Source: an uncultured Erysipelotrichaceae bacterium (GTDB lineage: Bacteria > Bacillota_I > Bacilli_A > Erysipelotrichales > Erysipelotrichaceae). From it: a stretch of DNA of 59,647 bases. Of this stretch, positions 35,203-43,557 are shown one piece after another (the first letter of the stretch is position 1; each line of letters starts with the position of its first letter). The notes below the pieces were generated by a model. It saw only the letters and a list, made by a program, of their open reading frames with translations. It was not told where the DNA came from and did not search any database. Position numbers and translations under genes: made by a program. The stretch is from positions 1 through 59,647 of the forward strand of contig CANDJN010000011.1 in NCBI GenBank assembly GCA_947385085.1. Direction: 5' to 3'.

Positions 35203-36474
35203 TTATTTACTTGGGGTAATACCGAGATCCTCTTGACTATAATAATGCAGATAGGCATTCTGAATGCGCTTGGCATAGTCATTCCAGCCCAAATTGCGAA
35301 CTGTGGTGAGAAAGCTGCGATCCACATCCTTATTCAACGGTTCTACCCAGTTCACTTTTACTGCCATCAAACCCGAAGCAGCGACTAATAAAGCAAAGCA
35401 TATGGTCACATGTACACGCAGGTTTTTCCATTTCTCCACATTGGAAAAAACAATGCCGAGGAAAATACCGCAGCACAGCCCGCCAAGATGAGAGAACAAA
35501 GAAATGCCCGGCAATAATGAGATCATTACATTGATCATGATCAGCCGAAACACACTCGCTTTTACCATTGGATTGCGAATACTGCCATTAGCAAACAAGG
35601 TGACAAGCAATGCCCCCAACAAACCGAAGATACCGCCACTGATTCCCAGACAGATCATATTGCCGGCTGTTAAAAAGACAAAAAGGTTTCCCATAATTAT
35701 CGAGGCAATCATAATGACAAGATATTGAACATGATTAAATGATTTTTCACACACCTTGCCGATCACATATAAAGCTGTCATATTGCAAAGCAAATGAATG
35801 AAGTCCAAATGCAAAAATCCTGCGGTCAAAAAACGCCAGAATTCATGTAAGCTCACTACATTCATTTTATAATAGGCTCCACAGAACAGCGCTGCCAATA
35901 AATCGCTTTCCAGATAATTGCTTACGCCCAGCGCAATCAGCCAGATGGCAATACAGAAAGCAATGACACCAACACTCATTTTCGGCAACGTCTTCCAGCT
36001 AAACGCTTCCTTGCGTCGCTGTTCCAGCGCTTTTTTCTGGAATTCTCCTAAGGACTTGGTAATTCTGGCATATTCCTCATCCTTATTTTCAACCTCGTGA
36101 AGAGCTGTTTCCACATTGGGAAACGCATCTTTCAACGCTTCATCAAGACATTCCCCCGGTTGGATCCGTACTTGAGTAAACAGGGCGGTAGACATGGCTG
36201 AAGCATCTGGATTACTGTTAAGAATCCATAGCGGCTCACTGCGTCCGGTCATTTGAGAAACGAGCCGATAAACTCTCATGATATAATCCTGACGGCTCAA
36301 TAAGCTCTGATCAATATCCTCCACTAATAAAATCACCGGGTATTTTTCATTCTGTGCATTCATCAGCCATAAATCCTTGTGATTATTGCGGATCGTAACC
36401 ACTTGGTATTGATGATTTTCCACAAAGTATTCCAGTAGCTGTAACATATATAATCCCCATGATTGATTGTTCAT
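35203..36474 (-). CDS. Rhomboid-family intramembrane serine protease (GluP-like)
   Basis: A 423-residue protein with a ~165-residue soluble N-terminal domain, one membrane helix and a rhomboid core. The catalytic Ser lies in LGISGGIFGLLG and the catalytic His in FSHLGGLCCGIF; the HLLCNM motif of helix 2 is present. The N-terminal domain resembles that of Bacillus YqgP/GluP. It starts five bases before the end of the rluD gene context, with GAGGTG before its ATG, in an lspA-rluD-rhomboid operon. It may cleave membrane proteins such as transporters; the substrate is not known. Confidence 0.9.
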   Translation of the reverse strand: MNNQSWGLYMLQLLEYFVENHQYQVVTIRNNHKDLWLMNAQNEKYPVILLVEDIDQSLLSRQDYIMRVYRLVSQMTGRSEPLWILNSNPDASAMSTALFTQVRIQPGECLDEALKDAFPNVETALHEVENKDEEYARITKSLGEFQKKALEQRRKEAFSWKTLPKMSVGVIAFCIAIWLIALGVSNYLESDLLAALFCGAYYKMNVVSLHEFWRFLTAGFLHLDFIHLLCNMTALYVIGKVCEKSFNHVQYLVIMIASIIMGNLFVFLTAGNMICLGISGGIFGLLGALLVTLFANGSIRNPMVKASVFRLIMINVMISLLPGISLFSHLGGLCCGIFLGIVFSNVEKWKNLRVHVTICFALLVAASGLMAVKVNWVEPLNKDVDRSFLTTVRNLGWNDYAKRIQNAYLHYYSQEDLGITPSK

Positions 36475-36478
36475 GTAC

Positions 36479-37390
36479 TCACCTCATTTCTGATCGCAGC
36501 GATGCTAACACCGCTTCAAACTCTGGCGGTAACGGAGCATCAACCGTAATTTTTTTCTCAGTGCGCGGATGGATGAAGGAAAGCTGATGCGCATGAAGTA
36601 GTTGGGCATCCGATCCAAACGGCTTACGATAGCTGTATTTGGGATCTCCGGCAACCGGATGATGGATATATTGCATATGGACACGAATCTGATGGGTACG
36701 TCCCGTTTCCAAGCGGCATTCCACCAACGAGAATTCGTGAAACCGCTCCATCACCCGAAAATGCGTGCGGGCTTCCTTGCCATTCGCTACGACCGCCATC
36801 TTTTGACGATCCTTCTCATCGCGTCCGATCGGTGCATCAATCGTTCCGAATTCATGTCCAATAACCCCATGAACCAAAGCGTAATAGAGTCGTTGAACCT
36901 GTTTTTCCTGAAGCTGCTTCACTAGATCACGATGCGCCGCATCATTTTTTGCGACGACCAATAACCCCGTTGTATCCTTATCAATGCGATGCACAATGCC
37001 CGGTCGCAGTACACCGTTAATACCGGACAAATCATGACAGTGATACAACAAAGCATTTACCAAAGTCCCGCTTGTATGCCCTGCCGATGGATGAACGACC
37101 ATCCCTTTGGACTTATTAACGACGATCACATCCTGATCCTCATAGCGAATATCCAAAGCCACCGGCTCCGGCAATACACTTAACGGTTCTTCCTCCGGAA
37201 TTTCCAGCGTTACTTCATCCCCTGTCTTCACCTTGGCATTGCTTTTACAATTCATGCCATTCCACTTCACCATACCATTTTTAATCAGGTCTTGAATCCG
37301 GCTACGCGACAATTCCAAATTCTGCTCATTCAAAAATTTGTCAATGCGAACTCCCTGTTGTTCCTCCGCTACTATCCAACGTTGTATCAT
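36479..37390 (-). CDS. RluD-family 23S rRNA pseudouridine synthase
   Basis: A 303-residue RluA/RluD-type synthase with an N-terminal S4 RNA-binding domain (GVRIDKFLNEQN..SRSRIQDLIKNG) and the catalytic GIVHRIDKDTTGLLVVAK (Asp in HRIDKDT). It overlaps lspA by four bases; the lspA-rluD pair (Bacillus lspA-ylyB) is widely conserved. The exact uridines modified cannot be read from sequence. Confidence 0.93.
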   Translation of the reverse strand: MIQRWIVAEEQQGVRIDKFLNEQNLELSRSRIQDLIKNGMVKWNGMNCKSNAKVKTGDEVTLEIPEEEPLSVLPEPVALDIRYEDQDVIVVNKSKGMVVHPSAGHTSGTLVNALLYHCHDLSGINGVLRPGIVHRIDKDTTGLLVVAKNDAAHRDLVKQLQEKQVQRLYYALVHGVIGHEFGTIDAPIGRDEKDRQKMAVVANGKEARTHFRVMERFHEFSLVECRLETGRTHQIRVHMQYIHHPVAGDPKYSYRKPFGSDAQLLHAHQLSFIHPRTEKKITVDAPLPPEFEAVLASLRSEMR

Positions 37391-37857
37391 TTTCCTGTCA
37401 TCACTCTCTTATTTTCCAAAAAAACATCAGCGATAATCAAAAACACGCCAATGCATAAAGCACTGTCAGCTATATTAAACACCGGAAAATCATAGCCCAG
37501 CAATATGAAATCCAAAAAGTCACGCACATATTGAAAGCATAAACGATCAATAAAGTTTCCCACCGTACCTGCCATCATTAACACAAGTGCTGTTTGAACC
37601 AAAACATTGCTTCGATCCTGATTGCGATAAAATAAAATCATGGCAATCAGCGCAACTACGGTCACAATATAGAAAAACCACATTTTTCCCTCCAGCATAC
37701 TCCATGCGGCACCTCTGTTTTCCATATACGTCAAATGAAAAAAGCCGGGAATGATTGTTAAGCGCTGTTGTATAGACAATAGTGAAGCAGCCGCAAATTT
37801 TGTGACTTGATCAAGAATCAGTACGGCCGCAAACAATATCATATGTTTTCTTTTCAT
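37387..37857 (-). CDS. lspA: Lipoprotein signal peptidase (signal peptidase II)
   Basis: A 156-residue membrane aspartyl protease with four helices. It shows DQVTKF in helix 1, ENRGAAWSM, the catalytic Asp in GNFIDR, and the second in FNIADSAL. It removes the signal peptide of prolipoproteins. The ATG at 37857 has CGAGGTT upstream; the longer GTG reading adds eight residues without need. Promoter TTGTAA/TATAAT at 37889-37917. Confidence 0.95.
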   Translation of the reverse strand: MKRKHMILFAAVLILDQVTKFAAASLLSIQQRLTIIPGFFHLTYMENRGAAWSMLEGKMWFFYIVTVVALIAMILFYRNQDRSNVLVQTALVLMMAGTVGNFIDRLCFQYVRDFLDFILLGYDFPVFNIADSALCIGVFLIIADVFLENKRVMTGK

Positions 37858-37888
37858 TTTTTCAACCTCGTTTTTAAACACAAGATAT

Positions 37889-37917
37889 ATTATACACAGT
37901 TTATGATCAATTTACAA
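37889..37917 (-). promoter_or_regulatory. Promoter of lspA-rluD-rhomboid
   Basis: TTGTAA (complement of 37912-37917) and TATAAT (complement of 37889-37894), 17-bp spacer. Confidence 0.7.
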
Positions 37918-37964
37918 AGCCTTAGGCAAAATTTTCCATGGAACAAACATACCACGGGGTTAAA

Positions 37965-37996
37965 AAAACCGCTTGTATTTAGCGGTCTTTTTCATT
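37965..37996. terminator. Bidirectional terminator in the lspA-HAAS spacer
   Basis: AACCGCT/AGCGGT stem with a 7-base loop and T-runs on both strands; it ends the minus-strand PadR operon. Confidence 0.7.
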
Positions 37997-38000
37997 TATG

Positions 38001-38178
38001 CTTAATCAAAGAACGTTATGGGAAGTAAAACAAGGAGGTTAAAGAACATTGACATTCAATTTTCTTTGATTAAGAAGATTTTTAAAATCTTAACGCAAGT
38101 ATACATCATATTCATTATGATGTCAAATCATTTTCTTACATTTTTTGAAAAAGTTTTCATTATCTACCCGCCATAGAT
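38001..38178 (+). other. Spacer with inverted repeat and an unused-looking strong Shine-Dalgarno
   Basis: CTTAATCAAAGA (38001-38012) and TCTTTGATTAAG (38063-38074) are a perfect 12-base inverted repeat. In its loop stands AAGGAGGT (38032-38039). Nine bases on, an ATT-initiated frame of 43 codons (38048-38179) encodes a hydrophobic Phe/Ile-rich peptide; a TTG one base later opens only six codons. CATCATA/TATGATG near 38105-38122 is another small palindrome. No function is known. Confidence 0.35.
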
Positions 38179-38202
38179 GCTCCTTCGTGTTTTGATTATG
38201 AG

Positions 38203-38655
38203 CTAATCGCGTATTTGAATCCAGCGTTTCGCTTCCTTGGAGCATCTAATCGTAATGGTTTCAAAATCATCATTGTACGTACTATGGAATGTGATAATCT
38301 TATGATTGCGCAGTCCGTCAAAAAATGCATCATAATACTGTCTCCAAGTACGGAATGATGAGGATGCCTCCTTGATTTTAATCGTATGATCGTTCTGTTT
38401 GAAATTCAACATACTGTGATATTCAATTTCTACTTCATTTTTCATCGTTTCATCATATTCGTATTGTACGATTAAATTGTCATCCAATTTTAACCGTAGC
38501 GGGTGATGCTCGTCGATCGCAACCGTAACACTCTCCACATCACCGACCTCATCTTGATATACATGATCATAGTCCGTTAATTCAAAGAAGCAAAGACTGG
38601 CACCAATCACAATCAACACGATGGAAATCCCAATTTCAATAAAGAATCTTTTCAT
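38203..38655 (-). CDS. Membrane-anchored hypothetical protein of the PadR operon
   Basis: A 150-residue protein with one N-terminal membrane helix (IEIGISIVLIVIGASLCFF) and a soluble, beta-rich outer domain (VESVTVAIDEHHPLRLKL, VEIEYHSML, IKIKEASSSF). This recalls the DUF4097-like adhesin domains often encoded after PadR-HAAS pairs. ATG two bases after the previous stop, with GGGAGG upstream. Confidence 0.7.
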   Translation of the reverse strand: MKRFFIEIGISIVLIVIGASLCFFELTDYDHVYQDEVGDVESVTVAIDEHHPLRLKLDDNLIVQYEYDETMKNEVEIEYHSMLNFKQNDHTIKIKEASSSFRTWRQYYDAFFDGLRNHKIITFHSTYNDDFETITIRCSKEAKRWIQIRD

Positions 38656-38656
38656 G

Positions 38657-39634
38657 TTACTGTCCTCCCTTGCACAAGTATCGTTCAATGAGTGAGATGA
38701 TGGCACCGCAGCCCATAATGGCGCCAATTACCAGAAAATAGAAACCAACGATCGTTACCCCCTGTACACTCATGACTATCAAGATGCCTAAGGCACAGCA
38801 CAATGCGATCATAATCATAATGAATGGCAGCATACACAGAAAACCGCAGCATTTCAAAATAACTCCAACAACAGAGGAAGGTTGTTTCGATTTGGAAGAA
38901 TCCGTATGCAGATGATTGTTTTGATAGGAATGACTTTTTGTCTGTGAAACACCCTGTGCTTCATCATAGGGCGATTCATATGAGGAAGCTGCTGCTCCGC
39001 TAGTGAAGCGATGCACTGCTTCCTTGGCTTTATCAAATTGAAAGCTTTCCTTTACATCATCCATGATCGGAGTATCCTGCCGATCCTTAAAATGCGCCCA
39101 GCGCCGATTTGCGACATTGATCAAGGCAACGATGAACATCACAATATAGATCAAGGAACAAAGGCTGCGCCAGATCCATGCGAAGGTAGAACCGATGCCA
39201 TATCCAAATAAGCTTCTTAATAAACCTGATCCGATAGATTCTACTATTTCAAAGGGAATGCGCATCAAGGCTAATATGATTAAAACTACCAATATCTCAA
39301 AAATCAGCTTAACGATACTGTCCATATCCATACTCGTAACGCGGCTTAAAAGCTGCTGGAGACTGTCAAACAGCGCGTCGAGGAAATTGTTAACCTTACG
39401 ATCAAAATCATTCGATTGTTGTGTTTGACTTGGATCGATGTTATACGCATCAAGGATTTCCTTGATCATTTCATCAATATCGCCAAAACCTTCAATGACT
39501 GCTTCTTCACTCATTCCTTCCCCTACCTTTTCATCTATGTGGTTACAATATTCATCAATGATATCCTTGCGTTCTTCCTCTTTTATTACCACAAGCTTCT
39601 TATTCATATACTCGACAAACTGTTCTCTATTCAT
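38657..39634 (-). CDS. HAAS/DUF1700-type membrane protein
   Basis: A 325-residue protein. The N-terminal HAAS-like segment MNREQFVEYMNKKL..IDEYCNHIDEKVGEGMSEEAVIEGFGDIDEM is typical of partners of PadR regulators. Membrane helices follow near 110-130 and 160-185, and two at the C-terminus (LPFIMIMIALCCALGILIVM, VTIVGFYFLVIGAIMG). The start overlaps padR by eight bases. Such modules are thought to sense membrane stress; the function here is not shown. Confidence 0.8.
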   Translation of the reverse strand: MNREQFVEYMNKKLVVIKEEERKDIIDEYCNHIDEKVGEGMSEEAVIEGFGDIDEMIKEILDAYNIDPSQTQQSNDFDRKVNNFLDALFDSLQQLLSRVTSMDMDSIVKLIFEILVVLIILALMRIPFEIVESIGSGLLRSLFGYGIGSTFAWIWRSLCSLIYIVMFIVALINVANRRWAHFKDRQDTPIMDDVKESFQFDKAKEAVHRFTSGAAASSYESPYDEAQGVSQTKSHSYQNNHLHTDSSKSKQPSSVVGVILKCCGFLCMLPFIMIMIALCCALGILIVMSVQGVTIVGFYFLVIGAIMGCGAIISLIERYLCKGGQ

Positions 39635-39950
39635 TCTGTTCACTCTCCTTAATAAATGCATTTACCTGTTCATGAAATGTCTTCCATTCATCCAACAATA
39701 GCTTCTTTTTTTTACGCCCCGATTCGGTTAAGCGATAATACTTTCGCGGCGGTCCTTCATTGGATTCCTCCAGATATGTCTCAAAGCAATGCTCATTAGT
39801 TAAGCGCTTTAGCAGCGGATAGATGGTTCCCTCATTGACATTGACAACCTTGCTGACCTCATTTACCAGCTCATATCCGTACATATCCTTTTTATTTACA
39901 GCCATTAAGACGATCAGTTCCAGAACTCCTTTTTTAAATTGTGAATTCAT
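39627..39950 (-). CDS. PadR-family transcriptional regulator
   Basis: A 107-residue PadR regulator: MNSQFKKGVLELIVLMAV, YGYELVNEVSKVVNVNEGTIYPLLKRL (winged helix), EGPPRKYYRLTESGRKK (wing). The ATG at 39950 follows GAGGTG by six bases. The promoter at 39971-39999 contains an inverted repeat that may be its own operator. It heads an operon with a HAAS membrane protein. Confidence 0.92.
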   Translation of the reverse strand: MNSQFKKGVLELIVLMAVNKKDMYGYELVNEVSKVVNVNEGTIYPLLKRLTNEHCFETYLEESNEGPPRKYYRLTESGRKKKKLLLDEWKTFHEQVNAFIKESEQNE

Positions 39951-39970
39951 CAGCCTCACCTCTTGCTATT

Positions 39971-40003
39971 ATCATACATCTAGTACCTTGTATTGTCAAG
40001 TAC
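39971..40003 (-). promoter_or_regulatory. padR promoter with likely operator
   Basis: TTGACA (39994-39999) and TATGAT (39971-39976), 17-bp spacer. GTACCTTG (39983-39990) and CAAGTAC (39997-40003) form an imperfect inverted repeat across the -35. Autorepression by PadR is inferred. Confidence 0.65.
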
Positions 40004-40140
40004 CTACGCAAATATAATAGTGATGATACAGAGTGTCATTCTTAGATGCATTCCTTTCAGAACATCGACTCAATTTCATTGCTTATTTCCTTACCGTGTT
40101 ATTATGTGTCCATGAGAAGCTTTTCTTGCTTATATACATG

Positions 40141-40174
40141 ATAAAAATCGTATTCTCATGAATACGATTTTTAT
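40141..40174 (-). terminator. Terminator after pdp
   Basis: A perfect 15-bp stem ATAAAAATCGTATTC/GAATACGATTTTTAT with loop TCAT, T-rich on the minus strand. Confidence 0.85.
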
Positions 40175-40176
40175 AC

Positions 40177-41478
40177 CTATTCAATAATTTTTTCAATTAA
40201 TGGTTTTTTCGTGACTTTCTTTTCCGTGAATACATATGCTCCATAGAAATCACGAATTAATGCATCATCTAAGCCATGATTGGTATGAACGTAGGCGAGC
40301 ACATCCCCTTGTTTCACCCAATCACCGGCTTTTTTATTCAGCACCAGCCCTACCGCATGATCGATCGCATCCGTTTTTTTCTGTCGTCCCGCCCCTAAGC
40401 GCATCGCCACATTACCTAACTGTAATGCATGAAGCTCCTTTACATAGCCATCGCTTTTTGCTTTCATCGCGATAATCTCTTTGGCTTGTGGCAATCGGGA
40501 AACATCCTCGATCTGTGTCACATCACCCCCCTGATAACGGCACATTTCCTTTAACTTTTCCAGTGCCGTGCCATTATCAATAGATTTCAGTAGCATCTCT
40601 TTGGCTTGTTCAATATCATCCGCTAGTTTACTTTGTATTAACATGATACTGCCAGCCTCTAGGCAGAGTTCGGTAAAGTCCTGCGGTCCCTTTCCCTGCA
40701 AGGTTTCAATTGCTTCCTTTAACTCCAGGGCATTGCCGATCGCATTGCCCAGCGGCTGATTCATATCAGAGATCATGGCTCGCGTATCCTTGCCAAAATG
40801 CTGACCAATCGCAATCATTGTTCTTGCCAGATGCTCTGCATCCTGAGGCGTTGGCATAAAGGCACCTTCTCCAAACTTAACATCCAATAAAATTGTATCT
40901 GAGCCGGCAGCCAGCTTTTTCGACATGATACTGGAAGCGATGAGCGGTATGGAATTCACTGTTGCCGTCACATCGCGTAGTGCATATAACAGCTTATCGG
41001 CAGGAACCAAAGACTGTGTTTGACCGATCAGTGCCAAATGAATTTCATTAACCTGCCGCACAAAATTGTCTTCGCTTTGACTGACGTTAAAGCCGGTGAT
41101 CGATTCGATCTTATCCAGCGTACCGCCGGTATGTCCCAAGCCACGCCCACTCATCTTTGCGACCTTACCACCACATGCCGCAACCATCGGCGCCAATGCC
41201 AAAGAGGTCTTATCGCCCACTCCGCCGGTAGAATGCTTATCCACTTTATAGCCGTGGATGCATGATAGATCCATCACATCGCCGCTATACAGCATCGCTT
41301 CACAGAGCCATGCGATTTCCTGATCATTCATTCCTTGAAAATAAATGGCCATGCAAAGTGCGCTGACTTGATAGTCTGGGATTGTGCCATTCACATAGCC
41401 ATCAATCCAATATGCTATTTCTGATTGACTCAATGCATGACCGGTTTTCTTTTTTTCAATGATATCAACGAAACGCAT
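40177..41478 (-). CDS. pdp: Pyrimidine-nucleoside phosphorylase
   Basis: A 433-residue enzyme that phosphorolyses thymidine, uridine and deoxyuridine. The signature SGRGLGHTGGTLDK and VDKHSTGGVGDKTS (phosphate site) are present, with the C-terminal domain ending in a PYNP_C fold. GAGGGG precedes the ATG at 41478. It is the last gene of the murJ-thyA-folA unit, which gives thymidine salvage next to thymidylate synthesis. Confidence 0.95.
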   Translation of the reverse strand: MRFVDIIEKKKTGHALSQSEIAYWIDGYVNGTIPDYQVSALCMAIYFQGMNDQEIAWLCEAMLYSGDVMDLSCIHGYKVDKHSTGGVGDKTSLALAPMVAACGGKVAKMSGRGLGHTGGTLDKIESITGFNVSQSEDNFVRQVNEIHLALIGQTQSLVPADKLLYALRDVTATVNSIPLIASSIMSKKLAAGSDTILLDVKFGEGAFMPTPQDAEHLARTMIAIGQHFGKDTRAMISDMNQPLGNAIGNALELKEAIETLQGKGPQDFTELCLEAGSIMLIQSKLADDIEQAKEMLLKSIDNGTALEKLKEMCRYQGGDVTQIEDVSRLPQAKEIIAMKAKSDGYVKELHALQLGNVAMRLGAGRQKKTDAIDHAVGLVLNKKAGDWVKQGDVLAYVHTNHGLDDALIRDFYGAYVFTEKKVTKKPLIEKIIE

Positions 41479-41492
41479 TCTACCCCTCTTTT

Positions 41493-41966
41493 CTATTGAT
41501 GTTTTACATATTGGCAAATGGTAAAATCAGAATAAACGTCCTGTTTTTCTAGCTGAAATTCCTGTATATCATATGCAGGAAAGTGCGTATCCGCAATAAA
41601 TACGCCTTTGACCTTAGTTATCCACATCTCGCTTACATACGGTAATGCCGCCGCATAAATCTGCGCGCCGCCGCACACATACAAAACCTCGTCCTTCCTT
41701 TGCCATTCCTGTAAGAATTCATCCAGATTATGAACGATCGCAACTTGTTCAAAATCATAATGCACATCATTTTGTTTTGTGGCTACATACGTAAAGCGGT
41801 TTGGCAGCGGCTTTTTCATCCCTTCAAACGTCGTTCTTCCCATTAAAATCGCATGATGCTCAGTGACGCTCTTAAAATGTGCCAGATCCTGTGGCAAGTG
41901 CCATGGCATCCAACCATCCTTGCCAATGCCTAACTGTTCATCATGGGCAACAATCAAGGAAATCAT
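41493..41966 (-). CDS. folA: Dihydrofolate reductase
   Basis: A 157-residue DHFR: ISLIVAHDEQLGIGKDGWMPWHLPQDLAHFK with Trp and Asp of the folate site, ILMGRTTFEGM, VCGGAQIYAAALPY and the C-terminal strand. It regenerates tetrahydrofolate after ThyA. Its ATG shares a base with the thyA stop (TAATG), so the two are coupled. Confidence 0.96.
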   Translation of the reverse strand: MISLIVAHDEQLGIGKDGWMPWHLPQDLAHFKSVTEHHAILMGRTTFEGMKKPLPNRFTYVATKQNDVHYDFEQVAIVHNLDEFLQEWQRKDEVLYVCGGAQIYAAALPYVSEMWITKVKGVFIADTHFPAYDIQEFQLEKQDVYSDFTICQYVKHQ

Positions 41967-42838
41967 TACACCGACACCTTTCCTTTGATCGGTGGATGAG
42001 ATTGATAACCCACCAATTCCATATCATCGTAGGTAAAATCTTCTAATTGTTTACATGCGGGATTCAGCTTTAATTGACATAGTGGCAGCGGAGAACGGGT
42101 TAGCTGTTCTTTGATTAAATCAATATGGTCATGATAAATATGCGCATCGCCGAACGTATGCACAAAATCCTTAGGCTGATAGCCGCAAACCTGTGCCAGC
42201 ATATGGGTAAGTAACGCATAAGATGCAATATTAAACGGTACGCCAAGGAAAATATCAGCGCTTCTTTGATAAAGCTGGCACGATAAATACTTACGATCGG
42301 CACTGACATAAAACTGAATAAATGCATGACATGGCGGCAAAGCCATATCCTTAATCTGCGCTGGATTCCAGGCACAAATAATATGACGGCGGGAAAACGG
42401 ATCGTTTTTCAAGCCGTTAATTAATTCTGCCAGCTGATCCGTCCCGAAGAAATCACGCCATTGATGACCATATACCGGACCCAATTCGCCATGTCGTTGG
42501 GCAAAGGCATCATCTGTTTTGACCTTTTCAATGAACTCCTCCATCGTTTCCCCTTGATATGCATCACTTTTGGTATAGGCAACATACGGCCACTCATTCC
42601 AAATCCTTACATTTTTCTTAACCAATGGCTGAATGTTGGTATTGCCGGAAATGATCCAAAGCAATTCCTCTGCTAAGCCACGGAAAAATACCTTTTTGGT
42701 TGTCAACAGAGGGAATCCCTCTTGTAAATTCATCCGCATCTGATAACCGAATACCGAACGGGTACCGGTACCGGTTCGATCACCTCGATCCTCACCATGT
42801 TCCAATACATGAGCGCATAAATCCAAATACTGTTTCAT
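41966..42838 (-). CDS. thyA: Thymidylate synthase
   Basis: A 290-residue ThyA converting dUMP to dTMP with methylene-tetrahydrofolate. It has RTGTGTRSVFGYQMR, GPVYGHQWR, the catalytic Cys in LPPCHAFIQFYV, and the dUMP-binding RSADIFLGVPFNIASYA. It overlaps the rsuA-type gene by four bases. Confidence 0.97.
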   Translation of the reverse strand: MKQYLDLCAHVLEHGEDRGDRTGTGTRSVFGYQMRMNLQEGFPLLTTKKVFFRGLAEELLWIISGNTNIQPLVKKNVRIWNEWPYVAYTKSDAYQGETMEEFIEKVKTDDAFAQRHGELGPVYGHQWRDFFGTDQLAELINGLKNDPFSRRHIICAWNPAQIKDMALPPCHAFIQFYVSADRKYLSCQLYQRSADIFLGVPFNIASYALLTHMLAQVCGYQPKDFVHTFGDAHIYHDHIDLIKEQLTRSPLPLCQLKLNPACKQLEDFTYDDMELVGYQSHPPIKGKVSV

Positions 42839-43557
42839 AGCTTTTCTCCTTGTTTATTTTTCAGTTCATATAATGATTGAACTTCTGGTTCCGTTAAATA
42901 ACGCCATTCCCCACTCATCAAATCAGGATCCAAGGCGATTGGGCCAAACGACAATCGTTTCAGTTCGCACACTTCATTATCAACCGCCTGCATCATTCGC
43001 TTCACCTGATGATACTTTCCTTCGGTAATGGTGATCTCGATATGGCATCCATTCACCACATCAACGATAGCCGGCTGCGTCATTTGACCATCCAGCATTA
43101 TGCCCTGTTGTAACGTCTCAATATCGTGATTACTAAGGGGATGATCCAAATTTACCTCATAGCGCTTTGGCACATGGTGGCGTGGTGACAGTAAATAATG
43201 TGCGAGCTTACCATCATTGGCTATGATGATTAAGCCTTCGCTGTCTAAGTCCAACCGACCGATCGGAAACATATCGGATGGCATTGGCATATCAATACAA
43301 TCCAAGACGGTCGGATAGCGGGTATCAACTCTAGCGCTGACCACTCCCTTAGGTTTATTTAACATAATAAAATGATATTTTTCATAGCTTAACAAAACAT
43401 CATCTACAATTATCTCATCATGGAATTCATCGATCTGCGTCTTATCAAACACCGCATCGGATCCATTGACCTGTACGCGCTTTTGCTTAATCAGCTGCTT
43501 TACTTCCTTGCGCGTTCCATATCCGGCATGTGCCAGCAGCTTATCCAATCGCATCAT
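42835..43557 (-). CDS. RsuA/RluB-type rRNA pseudouridine synthase
   Basis: A 240-residue synthase with N-terminal S4 domain (MRLDKLLAHAGYGTRKEVKQLI) and the catalytic block PIGRLDLDSEGLIIIANDG, typical of RsuA/RluB/RluE/RluF enzymes acting on rRNA. The start (ATGATG at 43557) overlaps the murJ stop; the longer in-frame extension to 43929 is a shadow of murJ. GGAGAG lies in Shine-Dalgarno position. Confidence 0.93.
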   Translation of the reverse strand: MMRLDKLLAHAGYGTRKEVKQLIKQKRVQVNGSDAVFDKTQIDEFHDEIIVDDVLLSYEKYHFIMLNKPKGVVSARVDTRYPTVLDCIDMPMPSDMFPIGRLDLDSEGLIIIANDGKLAHYLLSPRHHVPKRYEVNLDHPLSNHDIETLQQGIMLDGQMTQPAIVDVVNGCHIEITITEGKYHQVKRMMQAVDNEVCELKRLSFGPIALDPDLMSGEWRYLTEPEVQSLYELKNKQGEKL

